The notes under the pieces were generated by a model. It saw only the letters and a list, made by a program, of their open reading frames with translations. It made no database searches and was not told the origin of the DNA. From Oryzias latipes (taxonomy: Eukaryota > Chordata > Actinopteri > Beloniformes > Adrianichthyidae), in contig NC_019859.2 in NCBI RefSeq assembly GCF_002234675.1, forward strand, positions 6,665,240-6,729,239: DNA of 64,000 nt. Reading direction: 5' to 3'. Shown here one piece after another: positions 1 through 13,470 of the stretch (position 1 is the first letter of the stretch; each line of letters starts with the position of its first letter). The position numbers and the translations under genes are program-made.

Positions 1-1900
<1,900 letters not shown>

Positions 1901-3568
1901 CAAATAGAATGGCTGAGTAACAGCTGTTTATTTCTCTATAGAAATCTGTGAGATTTTAGCTTCTTGGACCCAGCAGGTACTTCCTATTCGGAAAGCCAGG
2001 GGGAGGAGTCTCCCAGTCCAGTTTCTTATTAACAGTTAATGATACAAACAGGAAATGAAAAACTACCATGAATAGGAAAAACTTGGCAAACCATCAAAAA
2101 ACTAGGACTGAAGCAGTCATTAAAAGCTGCCACTTTACCTATCATTATTTGTTTTCATAGAGGGTTCACATTTGACCAAAACAGAAACTGTCAGGACTCC
2201 ATTCATAAATTATTTTAAAGAAAAGTGTATGTTTGAACAAGTAGGGTATCGACTATTTTTTAAATTAGACTCAGTTTTTCTTCTGTACGGCTGGGCAGAA
2301 TTGGATGTCTCCCATGGTTAAAATGTGGTCTTGTTTTTATCTTAGTTGTTTTCTTATTAATACAAAATCAAACTTTTTTGTGGTACTTTTTTCCTACTAA
2401 TGTGACTCAGAGTTCCAAATTTTAAAACCAAAAGCTAGACAAGAGAGCACTGCATTAATTTTAAAAAGGCCTTTTTTTATATACTGTAAGCCTTCTCCTT
2501 TAGTTTACTCACTCAAAACCTTTTTATTATAATCATTTCTTTCTGTTTGACCCTTTCATGAATCTGTAGAGCGTACTTGTCAGTATTTTCTCTTGAAATG
2601 TCAAACAACACAGACAATGTATTAGTCAGTGACGTGTTGATAAGTTTTTCCTCTTCTCAGATGACGTGACTCGCACACAGACAACAAAAGCATATTCCTC
2701 ATCTCCTTGGGGAAACACAAATGGGAAGACTGCAGGCTTTCATGTGCGGTTATTCCTGTTGGTGACGTAGAGCTTGTCAATGGTGATGGGGAGGCATTTC
2801 TGTCACTTTGTTCTCAAAAGAAAACCTTATTGTTGCAAAGCTGTCCTGCTTTTTAAGCACTTGAGACGTGAGTTACCTTTGGGCACTGTGAACACAGTGA
2901 GCCGGTGCCAGCTGATTTTCTCGGTAACAATACAGCCTTTCAGCAGCCAGCATCTCCTGATTGGATGTAGTATTTGTTTGACCCTGCCTGCAACGGGAAA
3001 CACTGAGAAACTTTAGAGATTGTGGGGGGATTACAAAGTTCACCCTCCATAGAAGACCACATTTTTGACTGCATGCTTGAAATCTGCTCGGGGTTTTCCA
3101 ACATCAGACAAGCCGTCAAGAAACCGAGAGTCCAATTAGACATGTCATATCTTCAGGTTTGTGGATACTTTTCAACATTTTGTACTGACGTTGCGCCAAA
3201 AAGAGGTCAAGAAAGGACACCTGGAAAATGAAGAAACTACTATACGGTCATGTCAACCTCAGTTTGGCTGCTGGAAAGCAAGAATGGAGTAAAAACTAAA
3301 GGTTTTAGCACATTTCTTGGACTGAAACTAGTGTTGGTTACACAAGAACAAACACTACATCCTGACACCCATCAGTGTGTGGTGCTGAATTCACTCCCAG
3401 TGGGAAGATCATAACGTCAAATTGTGAAATACCTAAAAATTGAATGTTACAGGACATCAGATTATGGATGTTTGAAAACCTCTTTTTCATATATTCAACA
3501 GATTTAGTGTTTGAACAGAGTTTGAAGAGAATTATAAAGGATTGAGCTGCCATCTACTGGTCACATTT
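1901..3568. other. No recognised gene
   Basis: AT-rich DNA with only short frames. No domain, tRNA or terminal-repeat structure was recognised. Confidence 0.4.
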
Positions 3569-3570
3569 TA

Positions 3571-4535
3571 CAGTTTTTCTCAGTCGCTTTAGTACAATTC
3601 TCAGATCAGAATTGAAGTTTGCAAATACGTGTGTGCATTTCTCAAAACAATTTGTGCAAACAGCAAAACACTATGGATTTCTTGCAAAAGCCTGTAACTT
3701 GCTCAAAATCTTTAGTTCAACTCTCAAAACTAAGTCTTTATGTCATTGAACATGTCAGTGCCATCAGAATGTCAAGTCTTTGTGTCATTGTCTACGAACA
3801 AGACAGTCAAATTACTTAGTCATGTTGTCAATATAACTGTGTACTTTAGAGGGAGGTTCTGATGTAAACTATGGCTAAAGTTTTGATAACAATTATTGCA
3901 AAATGTAAGTTACACCTTTTTTGTTTGATTGCAAGATACTGGACAAGATTCACATATACACTTTTATTGTTCATATTGTAATTTGTTGACAGACCATGTC
4001 ATAACAACACAGAAAAAGACCACTGCAAACAGTAACACAAAGGGAAAAAAAATATAGGACAATGTTCTGTACAACAGTACAGGCAGTACAGTAGGAACTG
4101 GTGTGGTCTTCCTACACCTCTTGTCGTTCCTGTATGTTAGGCCGCAAATTCTCATCCACATCACAGCGAATATCCTCTCTTGCAATTCAGCGAAATATGT
4201 TTGTCACATTATGACAACTTGGTCAACCATTTTGCCGTTAATGACTTATACGATGAACTAATGACTAGGTGTTTTGAGGAGAAAGATTATTGCACAGTGA
4301 GCTATATAATACATTTTGATCAACATGACATAAACAATTGATAATGTAGCAAAGAGCAGAGAATTGTACATAATCATTTGCATGGATGTACCAAAGGCAA
4401 TTGCAACTTGTTCAAAGAAATGAGAAACTGCTTATATGATGTGCACAAGTCACATCATGATGTGAAGATTGAACAAATAGTTTTGGGAATTTCCTTCTGA
4501 TCTGAAAATTGTACTAAAGCGACTGAGAAAAACTG
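3571..4535. mobile_element. Tc1/mariner-superfamily element with 42-bp terminal inverted repeats
   Basis: The left end (3571 on, starting CAGTTTTTCTCAGTCGC) and the right end (to 4535) are inverted copies over about 42 bp with a single visible mismatch. Both ends are flanked by TA (3569-3570 and 4536-4537), the target duplication of the Tc1/mariner superfamily. The 965-bp length is too short for a complete transposase, but a C-terminal transposase-like remnant is present on the minus strand, so this is an internally decayed copy rather than a simple MITE. Confidence 0.85.
4112..4186 (-). pseudogene. Remnant of mariner-type transposase C-terminus
   Basis: Read on the minus strand, this stretch gives IAREDIRCDVDENLRPN followed by IQERQEV and a stop. 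This resembles the C-terminal tail I remember from fish mariner-like transposases (CDVDE..W/RP...ER..). The frame has a stop just upstream and nothing else of the transposase is intact. Recognition is from memory, not alignment. Confidence 0.5.
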
Positions 4536-4537
4536 TA

Positions 4538-5939
4538 TTTGCAACCTTTACACAAACTCTGATGCCACTCTTGACACTGGAGTATCCCATGATTACTTTG
4601 TGTGCAACATCGGTTTAAAGCAATTGCCTCCTCATTCTGGAAGAGCTGCAGAGCAAAAGCATTTCTGATAGATAGCATGAATCCAGATGTACAATCCTCT
4701 TCAAAAGCCTTGAGTCATCCCTCGTTTCTTTATATTTTGTTTCCTAGAAGCCAGATGTTTTTGTAATCTATAAAAGCGCTCTTGGCAAAAAAACTTTTTC
4801 TGTAGGCATTTATGGTCTCTTCTCGTTTCAGCTGAGTCCTTGTAACGGACCATTTTCCATTTTCTTTTTATTTATTTATATCTTTCAATCATCTCAAAGT
4901 ATCGATTCCATTTCCCCTCATGCACTCGTTCCATGAGGGGATGGTAGAAGAAACAAGAGAGACTTTCTTTGCCAAAGGGAAAAGTTTAGATTTTTCAAAT
5001 AGGCAGGTATGATATTTAAGGATTATCCAAAACCTTTTTTTCTCTGACAATAGGACAAAAAAAGTGTTTTGCTATATCTGAATTCATAGATAATGCATTT
5101 ATCAACCCCCTATTTATTAATCCCTAGAGTAAAGCTCCTTACATTTTGGGTACCTTTTTGTGACATAATCATCTAAAAATTAAACCCTCTAACATAAACC
5201 AAAAGAGAAAATTCAACAGCAAAACATCTACAAATGAAAAAATGTTGAGATTTTTAAAAGTTGCTGAATAAACTAAGTAACACTTATGATTAAACATTTT
5301 GGATTTCTTTACATCATTTCAATTGGTTAAAAAAAACTCCAAAAACAGTAGAACATATGATACATTTTACTCAAAAGAAAAAAGTTGATAATTAATTAGT
5401 CATGGTGCTGCAGCAAATAATTAGCAATGATATTCATTCATGAACCTGTCAAGAAACCAATGTTTTTTTTCATAGTTGAACGTGTTTTTACTATTTCTGG
5501 CTTTAATAAAAGCTGTAATTTTCTCTTTATTAAAAAAAATTGGAAAATTACATACTCAATCTAGTTATTTGGGGGGGGGGGGGGGGGGGTAAAAGTAAAA
5601 AGACCAATATTGGTACCTATTGTAACTGTAACAACAAAAATGATGTATTCACTTTATGGTCTCTACAGAAAAGCCAGTTTAGCTGCTCAAAACAACAGCA
5701 GAAAGAAGTTTAACGGACAACGGTAGTTTGGTGACAAAGATCTGCAAAACCACGATATGAATGGAACATTGATTTTGTGCGTAATCTCAGAGGGTGCAGC
5801 ACAGGTCAGACAAGCCAACAGAACGAATTGAAAATCATTTCTAAATTTTAATCCCTCTAAAATGTAGCTTTTTCCCGGATTTATTCCATTGCGCACCCTC
5901 TCGCGCACATGCGGAAAAACAGAGCCCCGCGTGCAGCGA
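4538..5939. other. No recognised gene; contains a poly-G run
   Basis: AT-rich intergenic DNA. A run of 19 G lies at 5571-5589. The minus-strand frame 5687-5908 has no recognisable domain. Confidence 0.4.
5571..5589. repeat. Poly-G homopolymer (19 nt)
   Basis: Nineteen consecutive G bases between an AT-rich left flank and an A-rich right flank. Length is likely polymorphic or subject to sequencing error. Confidence 0.95.
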
Positions 5940-6397
5940 CAGCAAACACGTGTCTGTTACTGAATCAAGTTCTAATGTGAACCGGAAAGACGAAACAATC
6001 TTCAAAATATAAGTCTTCAACTTTTAAAATTTTGTCTCGGAATACACAAAATATGGGTAGTTGTACGTTAAATTTTCATTGCTTAAGTAGCTTTAATTAC
6101 TTTAATAATATTACTAGCTACCTCTTTTTCTGGCTGATCTTTTTCAAGGGTTCTCACTGCAATTCACTTGCTATCACTCAATTCTAATTTTCTCTCACAC
6201 CAAACTATCACAATTTATTCACGCATCACATTCACAAATGTTCATTTAGGTATTTCTGTTGCATGCTTCCGAGCAACTATAACCTTGAAACTCATTTAAA
6301 CGTCTTTAACCACTGTTCTTTCTTTGTACCGCGCTCAGATCAGGTCCAAACTATCTCCGTCATTGAAACGTCCCTCCGCTGGACTTTTATTTTGAAG
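5940..6397 (+). promoter_or_regulatory. Candidate naf1 promoter and 5' noncoding exon
   Basis: naf1 coding sequence begins exactly at a splice-acceptor-like AG (6918-6919), which implies an upstream noncoding exon. This upstream interval has a palindromic E-box (CACGTG, 5947-5952), an ETS-like CCGGAAAG near 5982 and locally raised CpG content. A usable donor, TTGAAG/GTAACG, lies at 6397/6398. This is inference from motifs only. Confidence 0.25.
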
Positions 6398-6919
6398 GTA
6401 ACGCAAAGGAAGAAGCTTCAGAATTCTTCCGCTTTGAAGATTGTTGAAGTGTAGATTCAGTTGCTAGTTTAAGTAGGCGACATTTATCCTAACTGAAGCA
6501 TAATTTATGCCTTCCTGGAATGTTTAAGAAGTTTTAAGGTAACATTATATTATTTCTTTTGTGTTTTAGTAAACAAAATTTGTGTTCAGCATGATATTAG
6601 CTTGCAAGCTAATATGCTAATCTGTTTGTTTATACGTTTATTTTCTTAGCTCCTCTAATTCACTGGTTGTTGCTAATCTGCTAGATATCTGGTTGTTAAA
6701 CAAAAATAGACTGTAAAAGTCTTCTTATTTTATAAAGAAGGTTTCTGATAAAATAGGTTTGGTAATGTTTTATAATGGTCGTATTATTAGCCTTAGCTTA
6801 AACGATCATGTACAGCTACAGGTAAAGTTTCGCTTTTTATTTTTTTTATTTATTTATTTTTAAGCAAAGAAAGCTTTTTAACATTACTTACTAACAAATT
6901 TAACTGTGTTGGTCGGCAG

Positions 6920-9900
6920 ATGGATGCAACATTTCCAAAAGAAGAGGAGGATAAAGGATTAGATCAGGAGTTGCCTGTGCAGATAAATGAGAATGCAAAA
7001 GTAACAGGAGATTTTCACCAGGAATTATTAGTGCCAATAGAAGAGGAAGAAAATGTCACAACCGTGACAGATAATAGGCTGGAGTTACCAGAACAGATGG
7101 AAGAAGATGAGACTAAAAGATTAAGTCAAGAAAACCACCTGGAGGTAGAGATGAAAGAAGGGGGGCATGAAAGAAAAATTGGGGAAAGTGATCAAGTGTT
7201 ACCAGGGCAGCTAAAAGGGAAGGAAGAGCCGAGATTACTCGTGAACAATGAACGACTTATGTTAAAACAAAAGGAGAAAGATGGAACATTGAGAGAAACT
7301 GAGCAGGAATTATCAGTGGTGGAAAAAGAAGAAGAGGAGGAGGAGATGGAGGTTTCTTTGGCAAAACCAGAGGCAAATCCCATTATGACCCTTAACAAGG
7401 CCACACCCCCATATTCAGAGACCCGTCCTGAAAAAACAAGAGATGAGCAGACGCCAGTATCCTTGGTTGCAATGACCGTATGTATGGTTGAAAACAGCGA
7501 GGATGAAGAGGAGACTGAAGATTCAGACAGGTACTCACACACACACACACAGATCAATGAAGTGGTAGATCTTTTGTTTTTGCTTTTTACATCATATAAC
7601 ATGAAATGAAGGCGCTTTAAGGGGATAAAGATGATTCTAAATCCTCTTTTTCCCATCCCCAGTGATAGTTCATCCTCTTCTTCATCTTCTTCCTCATCCT
7701 CCTCTTCGCCCTCCCGTCCCTTGTTCGAGGATGATGATGATGAAGGCTTCAGCCAGCCGGTCCCTGTCAAAAGTAAAGATGAAATCTGCTTTGAGGTCAG
7801 TCTTGACACTTTGTTTTGAAAGCTCAAATAAAAGCACAAGCGTGTTACATTTCTATAACCCTAAATTTGCAGCTAAATTCACACTTTTTTTAGATTTATT
7901 TATAATCTAGCATGATGTAGTGTTCATTTAAAAAAAAGTTTTTCAAAAAGAATTTTTTTTTAAAGAAGCGAGTGGATCACGTTGTTCCTTTATTAATGTC
8001 CTTATAGATATGAAAGGAAAGAGCGTCCATTTAAATTGAACCAACTTTTAAAAAGAAAAGAAAAAAACACCTTGTATTTTTGATAACCGATTATTCTAAC
8101 ATAAAACATGCACTCTAGCTTTTTAGGATTTAAAGACATTACTTTTGTTCTTGCTTTTTACGTTTTGTTTTCTACATTAGAAATCAAGTCTATATTTTAG
8201 ATGTCACATTGCCAAAGAGGCTTGACAAATTTGTGCTGGCAGTGCAGAAACAAAAACAATGGTTCAAAATAAATCAAAAGCAAAAGATATTGGGAAAATC
8301 GCTTCTTTTAATGTTTTATCCAACCAATTATTTGCCTTCACCAAGATTATTTAGTCATTCAGTTTTTTTCGGATTTTGCAGGGCATTAAAAAGGAAGTAA
8401 GTGATCTTGAGGGCAACCTAAAGCAACAGGCAGATGGTTGGACCTGAACAGGAAAAAAAGAAAATATCAAATTAAAGAAGAATCTTCTAAAGGCCCGTAC
8501 ACACCGGGACGAATATTTGCCAGGCGTTATTCGCCAGCGTTTTTCGCCACGTTTTTTGTGTTCACACCCAGGCGATTTTCGCTGACGATGAGTGGAGTGA
8601 ACATGCAATTTCATTCCCTGACATTAGATGGCGCTTAATGTAAAACAGAAATACTCCTGTACACAAGGTGGCGCTGCGCAACTTTATGCTTCTTAAAGTC
8701 GCTTTTCACTCAGAAGAAGAGAGCAAGTATTTACACGCTTGTCAGAATCAAACAAAGAAAACATGAATATTTCAAGCACCAGTAGCTCCAACTGGTGCTT
8801 CGTTCGGGGATATTTTAGAATGTCCGTCATTATTGCTTCGCGGCTGTGTGTAGACGCTACTTGGCGTCTATCTTCTTCGCTGGTATGTGTGCTCAGCAAG
8901 GCAGTTTTGTGTTTGAGCGCCCCCAAGTTGTTTTACTGTAACTTCAGAAGCTCCAGACACGTGAGCAAAAGCGCCATTCTCATTGGTCGAGTAGATTTCG
9001 ACGCGACACGTCGAAAAAAAAAAACGAACCCGAGGCGTTTTTTTTTTTTTGACGCTTTAACGCGTGGCGTTTTTTCGCGTCGGTGTGCACACTCTCGTTG
9101 GTGCCCTTTGTTTAGTCACGAGGCGTTAAACGTCGGCGAAAATCGCCGACGAAATTCGTCCCGGTGTGAACAGGCCTTGAAGCTTCAGAAAGCAGACATA
9201 TTTTAGGTTTCCAGTTATCTTTGCTGGAAGTTGGCACTTCCTGTTTTGCATCAAATTAAGGAAATGAAAGGGAGCGTTTGAGGACCATTCATGAACCATA
9301 GAAGGTGCTTCTGAAGCTTAAAACTTTGAAATAGAAAACTATCAAGAAAAACCAGGGTCATACATTGACCATCCCCTAAAAAAATGCATTTGTTCTTTTG
9401 GTATTGTTTTATGTAGTCCTCCTCTCCATCACTTTTTCAAATGTGTCCTGTTTGCAGCCGATTACAGAGCCATGCTTCCTGATCAGTTTGTTCAGTCTCT
9501 TTGTGTCACTGGCATCCATGCTTCTTCCCCCGCAGATCACAGAGGAGAATGGAGTGCTGGCTTTCTTGATTATCTAACAAACAGTATTTTGAGAACGTTT
9601 AGATCCAGCATGAAACGACACGAGTGTTTGTGTGCAGGAGCTCCCAGCTGTGGATGAACTGTCGGTGACCTTACCAGCAGGTGCAGAGCTACAGCCAGTG
9701 GGAACAATCTCCAGTATTATACAGCAGCTGGGTAAACGAACAAACTCACACACTGTGGCTGCTTCTGAACGTTTAGACACAAAGTTATCCTCTTCAGAGT
9801 GTATACTGGTCTGACTGTTCTCCTCAGTTATTGTGCAGTCGATGAAAGACACTCCTCCACTGAATGATGACAGCATCATCTTTAAATCTGACCGTCTGGC

Positions 9901-11412
9901 GGTGGGAAAGGTGAGTCTGGTCAGTAACACCATCTGCTCCATTCCTGCTCTTTTACACCAAGCATATCCGTTTAAGGTGTTTGAGGTTTTTGGTCCGGTC
10001 TCCAGTCCTCTGTACATCCTGAGATTTAACTCGAATGAAGAGATCAACAGCAAAGGTCTAACTGAGGGGATGACTGTTTATTACGCTCCGACCATCAAGG
10101 AGTACACAGAATATGTTCTCCCACAACAGCTAAAACTGTAAGGACACTCACTGATTGACGCCAAGTTTCTATTTGAGTCACAAGTTGGTGGTTTGTATTT
10201 GATTCATTTTGTTCTTGCAGTATGAAGGGGTCTGATGCATCTTGGAAGAATGACCAAGAGCCACCTGAAGAGGTAACTATCGCCTGTCGTCATCATTGAT
10301 TGATCCTCCAAATACTCAGAGAAAGAATAGCTGTACTCGCATTTTTGTCATTAGGTCTTCTCTGTGTTTTTTGCTGCAGTAGATTAGTCTACTTAATCTG
10401 TAAACAAACACGATGAGCAAAGCCACCACAAAGAGCTAGAAAAGGATCAGACTTTTTTCAATCATCTTTTGATCTGTTTTAAAAGCGTTCCCAATGGTCT
10501 TTTAATTATGATTACGCCGTTTTTAGCCAAAATCCGAAATTGTATCGTTTTCTAAGACGTAGATTCTGCAGAGTGTCGGCAGTTCATTAGAAATTCACCA
10601 CTCTGAGTTGTGGGTAGGATCATCAACATAACGCTACAAGAACATGTTAAAAATCCCCAAAACACAATGATACACAAAGATAAACATCTTAACTTGTCTT
10701 AACAAGTGTCAACAAAAGATAATTAATGGAAAACGGTATCTATTACTGGTTATGTGGATGTCATCCAGCATCATCTCTTGTCTCCCTTCCAGGTTTTAGA
10801 TTACAGCGATGATGAGAAAGAGAAGGAAGCAAAGAGGAAAGCAAAGAATGCCAGAAAGCCTAAGGACTATGGCAATACAGGTATGTTGTGTGGTGCAAAC
10901 ATTTCAGGAACCAGATCATGCTGATCATCACTGTCCCTATTTGGAGTTAATATTATGTTTTATTGTACTTTCTTCGCTCAGAAAGTTCCGCCGACGGCTT
11001 TCGAAACTCCTACCATCGGAGGAGGAAGGATTCGCGGGGTTTCCCACCAAGACATGCAGGGCCTCCATTCAGTCACCAGGACCAGAAAAGCAAGCAGCCA
11101 TCATACGGACACCCACCAGCCGGGCAACAGACTGTCCCACCCGTACACCTACCACCTCCCTGCCCATATCCCTTACCTCCTCCCCTTTCCCAACCCTACC
11201 ACTTTCATCCACCTGGAGGAGAAGCCCCTTCTCATTTCGCTCCACCCAGCTTCCCTCTCTACCCTCCTGGTGTGCCTCCTCTGACTGCTCCTCCTCCGTC
11301 TTATTTCAATCCTGCTTTCTCCTCGCCACCATGGCCACCAAACTTCTACGACTTCCTTCTTTCTCCACCTCCTCCCCCTCCACCACCTCCTCCTCCTCCA
11401 CCCTCTCAGTAA
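6920..11412 (+). CDS. naf1: H/ACA ribonucleoprotein complex non-core subunit NAF1
   Basis: Nuclear assembly factor that binds dyskerin and is replaced by GAR1 during maturation of H/ACA snoRNPs and telomerase RNA (family knowledge). Coding exons read as 6920-7530, 7663-7795, 9638-9731, 9828-9910, 9977-10137, 10221-10272, 10793-10880 and 10982-11412, about 550 aa; all junction phases agree. Residues 1-205 are acidic and repetitive, followed by a poly-Ser tract (about 206-222). The Gar1/Naf1 core (about 249-378) has the motifs ELPAVDEL, GTISSIIQQL, IIFKSDR, VFEVFGPV, YILRFNS and GSDASWKNDQEPP. A Lys-rich linker follows, then a Pro-rich tail ending in poly-Pro, as in vertebrate NAF1. The start ATG lies at an acceptor AG, so the 5' UTR is probably upstream. 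Intron 4 (9911-9976) is only 66 bp. A possible 15-nt microexon lies in intron 2, which also holds a transposon. Confidence 0.94.
8382..8396 (+). other. naf1: Candidate 15-nt microexon of naf1 (GIKKE)
   Basis: A pyrimidine-rich tract ending in TTTTGCAG precedes GGCATTAAAAAGGAA, which is followed directly by the strong donor GTAAGT (8397). The 15 nt are phase 0 on both sides, matching the phase of the flanking naf1 exons (ending ...ICFE and starting ELPAV...), so inclusion adds GIKKE without a frameshift. There is no expression evidence, and the human protein as I remember it has no clear equivalent. Confidence 0.4.
8490..9178. mobile_element. Non-autonomous DNA transposon with about 25-bp terminal inverted repeats
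   Basis: The left end starts AAGGCCCGTACACACCGGGA and the reverse complement of the right end starts AAGGCCTGTTCACACCGGGA; both continue CGAAT. Subterminal sequence rich in TTCGCC/GGCGAA occurs at both ends. No transposase was recognised in the 689 bp. No convincing target duplication was found, so I do not assign a superfamily. It sits in naf1 intron 2, 93 bp after the candidate microexon. Confidence 0.75.
10450..10640 (+). repeat. Copy A of an old dispersed element (naf1 intron 6)
   Basis: This stretch matches 17495-17631 plus 19280 onward in the same order: a TTTTGAT segment, TGGTCTTTTAATTATGATTA, GCCGTTTTTAGCCAAAATC, a TTCTGCAG segment, ATTAGAAATT and GAGTTGTGGG. A third, reversed copy lies at 14941-15373. 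Only an internal fragment is visible here. Confidence 0.6.
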
Positions 11413-13308
11413 GAAACACACATGCTCGTCAGTTTTGGACCTACAACTAAAAGCAACGTTGTTTTTTTGTTTTTTTTGTCTTCAATCACATAAAACAGTG
11501 AGGCATTTACAGCCTCATCTTGTCCCGTTTCCAGCAGCCATGATGTCTTTACAACACAAGCTAATCAAAACGTTTATGTTGACATGCATTTTTAAAACAT
11601 TCCTGTAAAAATGTGTCTGTGATTGAGAGTAGTAGGTATTAAAATCTATAAACATACTCTGCTCAAAAGGACTTGACAGTTTTTCCTTTATGCGCCTAAA
11701 GGAGGATCCAGAACATTAAATGTTCTTTAACTGACTCAACATTTGAAATTAGAAAAAATATTGTGGTGAAAAGCTAACTGATCTCTCTGAAGACAAATCG
11801 TGCATTTTGTTTGTGTACAAAGTTTTGTAGGTTGTTAGACCTGATCAGATGCATCGTGTATCGCAAAGTTGATTTACAACTTGGTCAGTAAATGGATCAG
11901 GAGGGAAAAAAGGATAAGATTGAATTCCTCTGTAATACTTTTCTGCAAGTTCTGATGAGAAAAACATGTGATGACTGCTTTGCAGCTTTATTATGACTGA
12001 ATTGACGTAAGCCAATTTCACAGTTGGAGTTTCTCAGTTTCCAAGTCCTCTGTCAGTCATTTTGTCCAAAAGTTGATGGGGACTTACTTCTTCTGCTTCC
12101 TGGGTTTCAATCAGGAATTCTATAAATCTAAAAGACTGACGATGTAAACCTTTCTGTAACATGTTTTGGAAAAAAAAAAAAAAAGATAATAATAAACATT
12201 TACTTCTACTAATACGTTTATGCCTATTGAAACATTTGTCCTTTTTTAATAATCTATTTTTGGACGGATCGGTTTCTTCCTCAGGAATGTTTTCACGTTC
12301 AAACTTCTTTACTCTGGGATCAAACCCAGCTGAACTTGAAGCTGACACGAAAACACACAGATGCCATTGATTTGTTGCGCCTGCAGCTAGAACAAATGAT
12401 TCAACCTGTCCTTCGACACCGTTTACTCTTTGGTTTCCTGAGATTACAGAACTCATCTGCTAATTTGCAAACAAAAAAAAATTAAAGTTACTGTATATTA
12501 AAATGTTAAACTTGTGTAATGCTGAAGGGTAAACTCAATGGTAAGATATACAAAATAAATCATTAGCTTGGTTGCCATGCTACAAACTCCTCTCCTAATA
12601 GAACCTTATTATTTTTGTCGGCCATGACTTGGGGTCCCCTCCCTTCGTCTCCTTTGGCTCTCCAAAACTTCACATCCCGCAGCCTTTTTTCTCACGTGTC
12701 GCTCTATCACCTTACAGCAGTCTATCCTCATCTTCTGCCCCACATTCCCCCTCTGAATCAGCGCTCCGGGGTAACTGGAGACCCCTGAGCGGTGACTTGT
12801 GACCCGGTAATCCTGTAACGGAGGGCTATCCCTTGTTGGTGTCCCGGTCAACTAACTGAAAGTAATTGCTGCAATTAGCAAAACTGTCAGTACGAATTGT
12901 TCATTTAAACAAGTTAATAAATTACTGTTAGTGAAAAAATATGACATTAAATGTAATGCTTTAAGCAGCTTTAGCCTGTTTTTCTACTGTGATTAATTGT
13001 AATTGTGTTAACCTTTAATACTTCAAAGAATTCCTTTTCTGCCACGTTAAAATCTATATCATTGTGCATTTCCGTTGGCTTATGAGGAGAATGTTTATAA
13101 ATTCTGCCCCTGAGCTCAGTGTGTCCAACAAGGGAAAGGGGTGACACTTGGTGATCATATGCAAAATGTCAGCGAGGGGCTGAGGAAGGAAGGAAAGGGG
13201 GGGTGGGAAGAGCAAGGTCAGACCTCCTCAAACTGCAGGCTGCACACACACACAAACATTCAGCATTCTCTCCTTCACACTTCAATCTGAAAGAAAGATA
13301 CACTTCCA
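11413..13308. other. naf1 3' UTR and intergenic DNA
   Basis: The stretch directly after the naf1 stop is AT-rich and has several AATAAA/ATTAAA-like sequences (for example near 11640 and 12190), so the 3' end cannot be fixed. Frames at 12034-12456 and 12609-12851 have no recognised domain. Confidence 0.35.
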
Positions 13309-13470
13309 ATGCCTAAAGCTCCAGGTGGGTCTTCTCACCTCAGGCTATTTTCACTGGATCACTGAGGGACTTTCTTATCAACCTTTCCTGAGTGCTCCAG
13401 AGATGCAGAAGACTAGTAAGAAGAGGCGAGTCTCTCTGGCCAATGGTAACCTCAGTAAAGCAGCTCATCG
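13309..13470 (+). CDS. Unassigned two-exon 5' coding fragment (MPKAPEMQKTSKKRR...)
   Basis: An ATG at 13309 opens a 16-nt exon (13309-13324, ending CCAG/GTGGGT). A possible 76-bp intron ends in CTCCAG, and an exon from 13401 to 13470 ends in a strong donor, CG/GTGAGT. Joining them keeps the frame and gives MPKAPEMQKTSKKRRVS followed by LANGNLSKAAH and an open phase. The KKRR stretch could be a nuclear localisation signal. I do not recognise the protein and found no downstream exons on this strand before znf638. It could be the first exons of a gene with long introns, an alternative first exon, or chance. Confidence 0.3.

Noticed and set aside
7192-7839. Minus-strand frame of 215 codons
   Set aside because: Antisense shadow of naf1 exons 1 and 2; poly-Ser codons read backward as Glu/Asp-rich runs.
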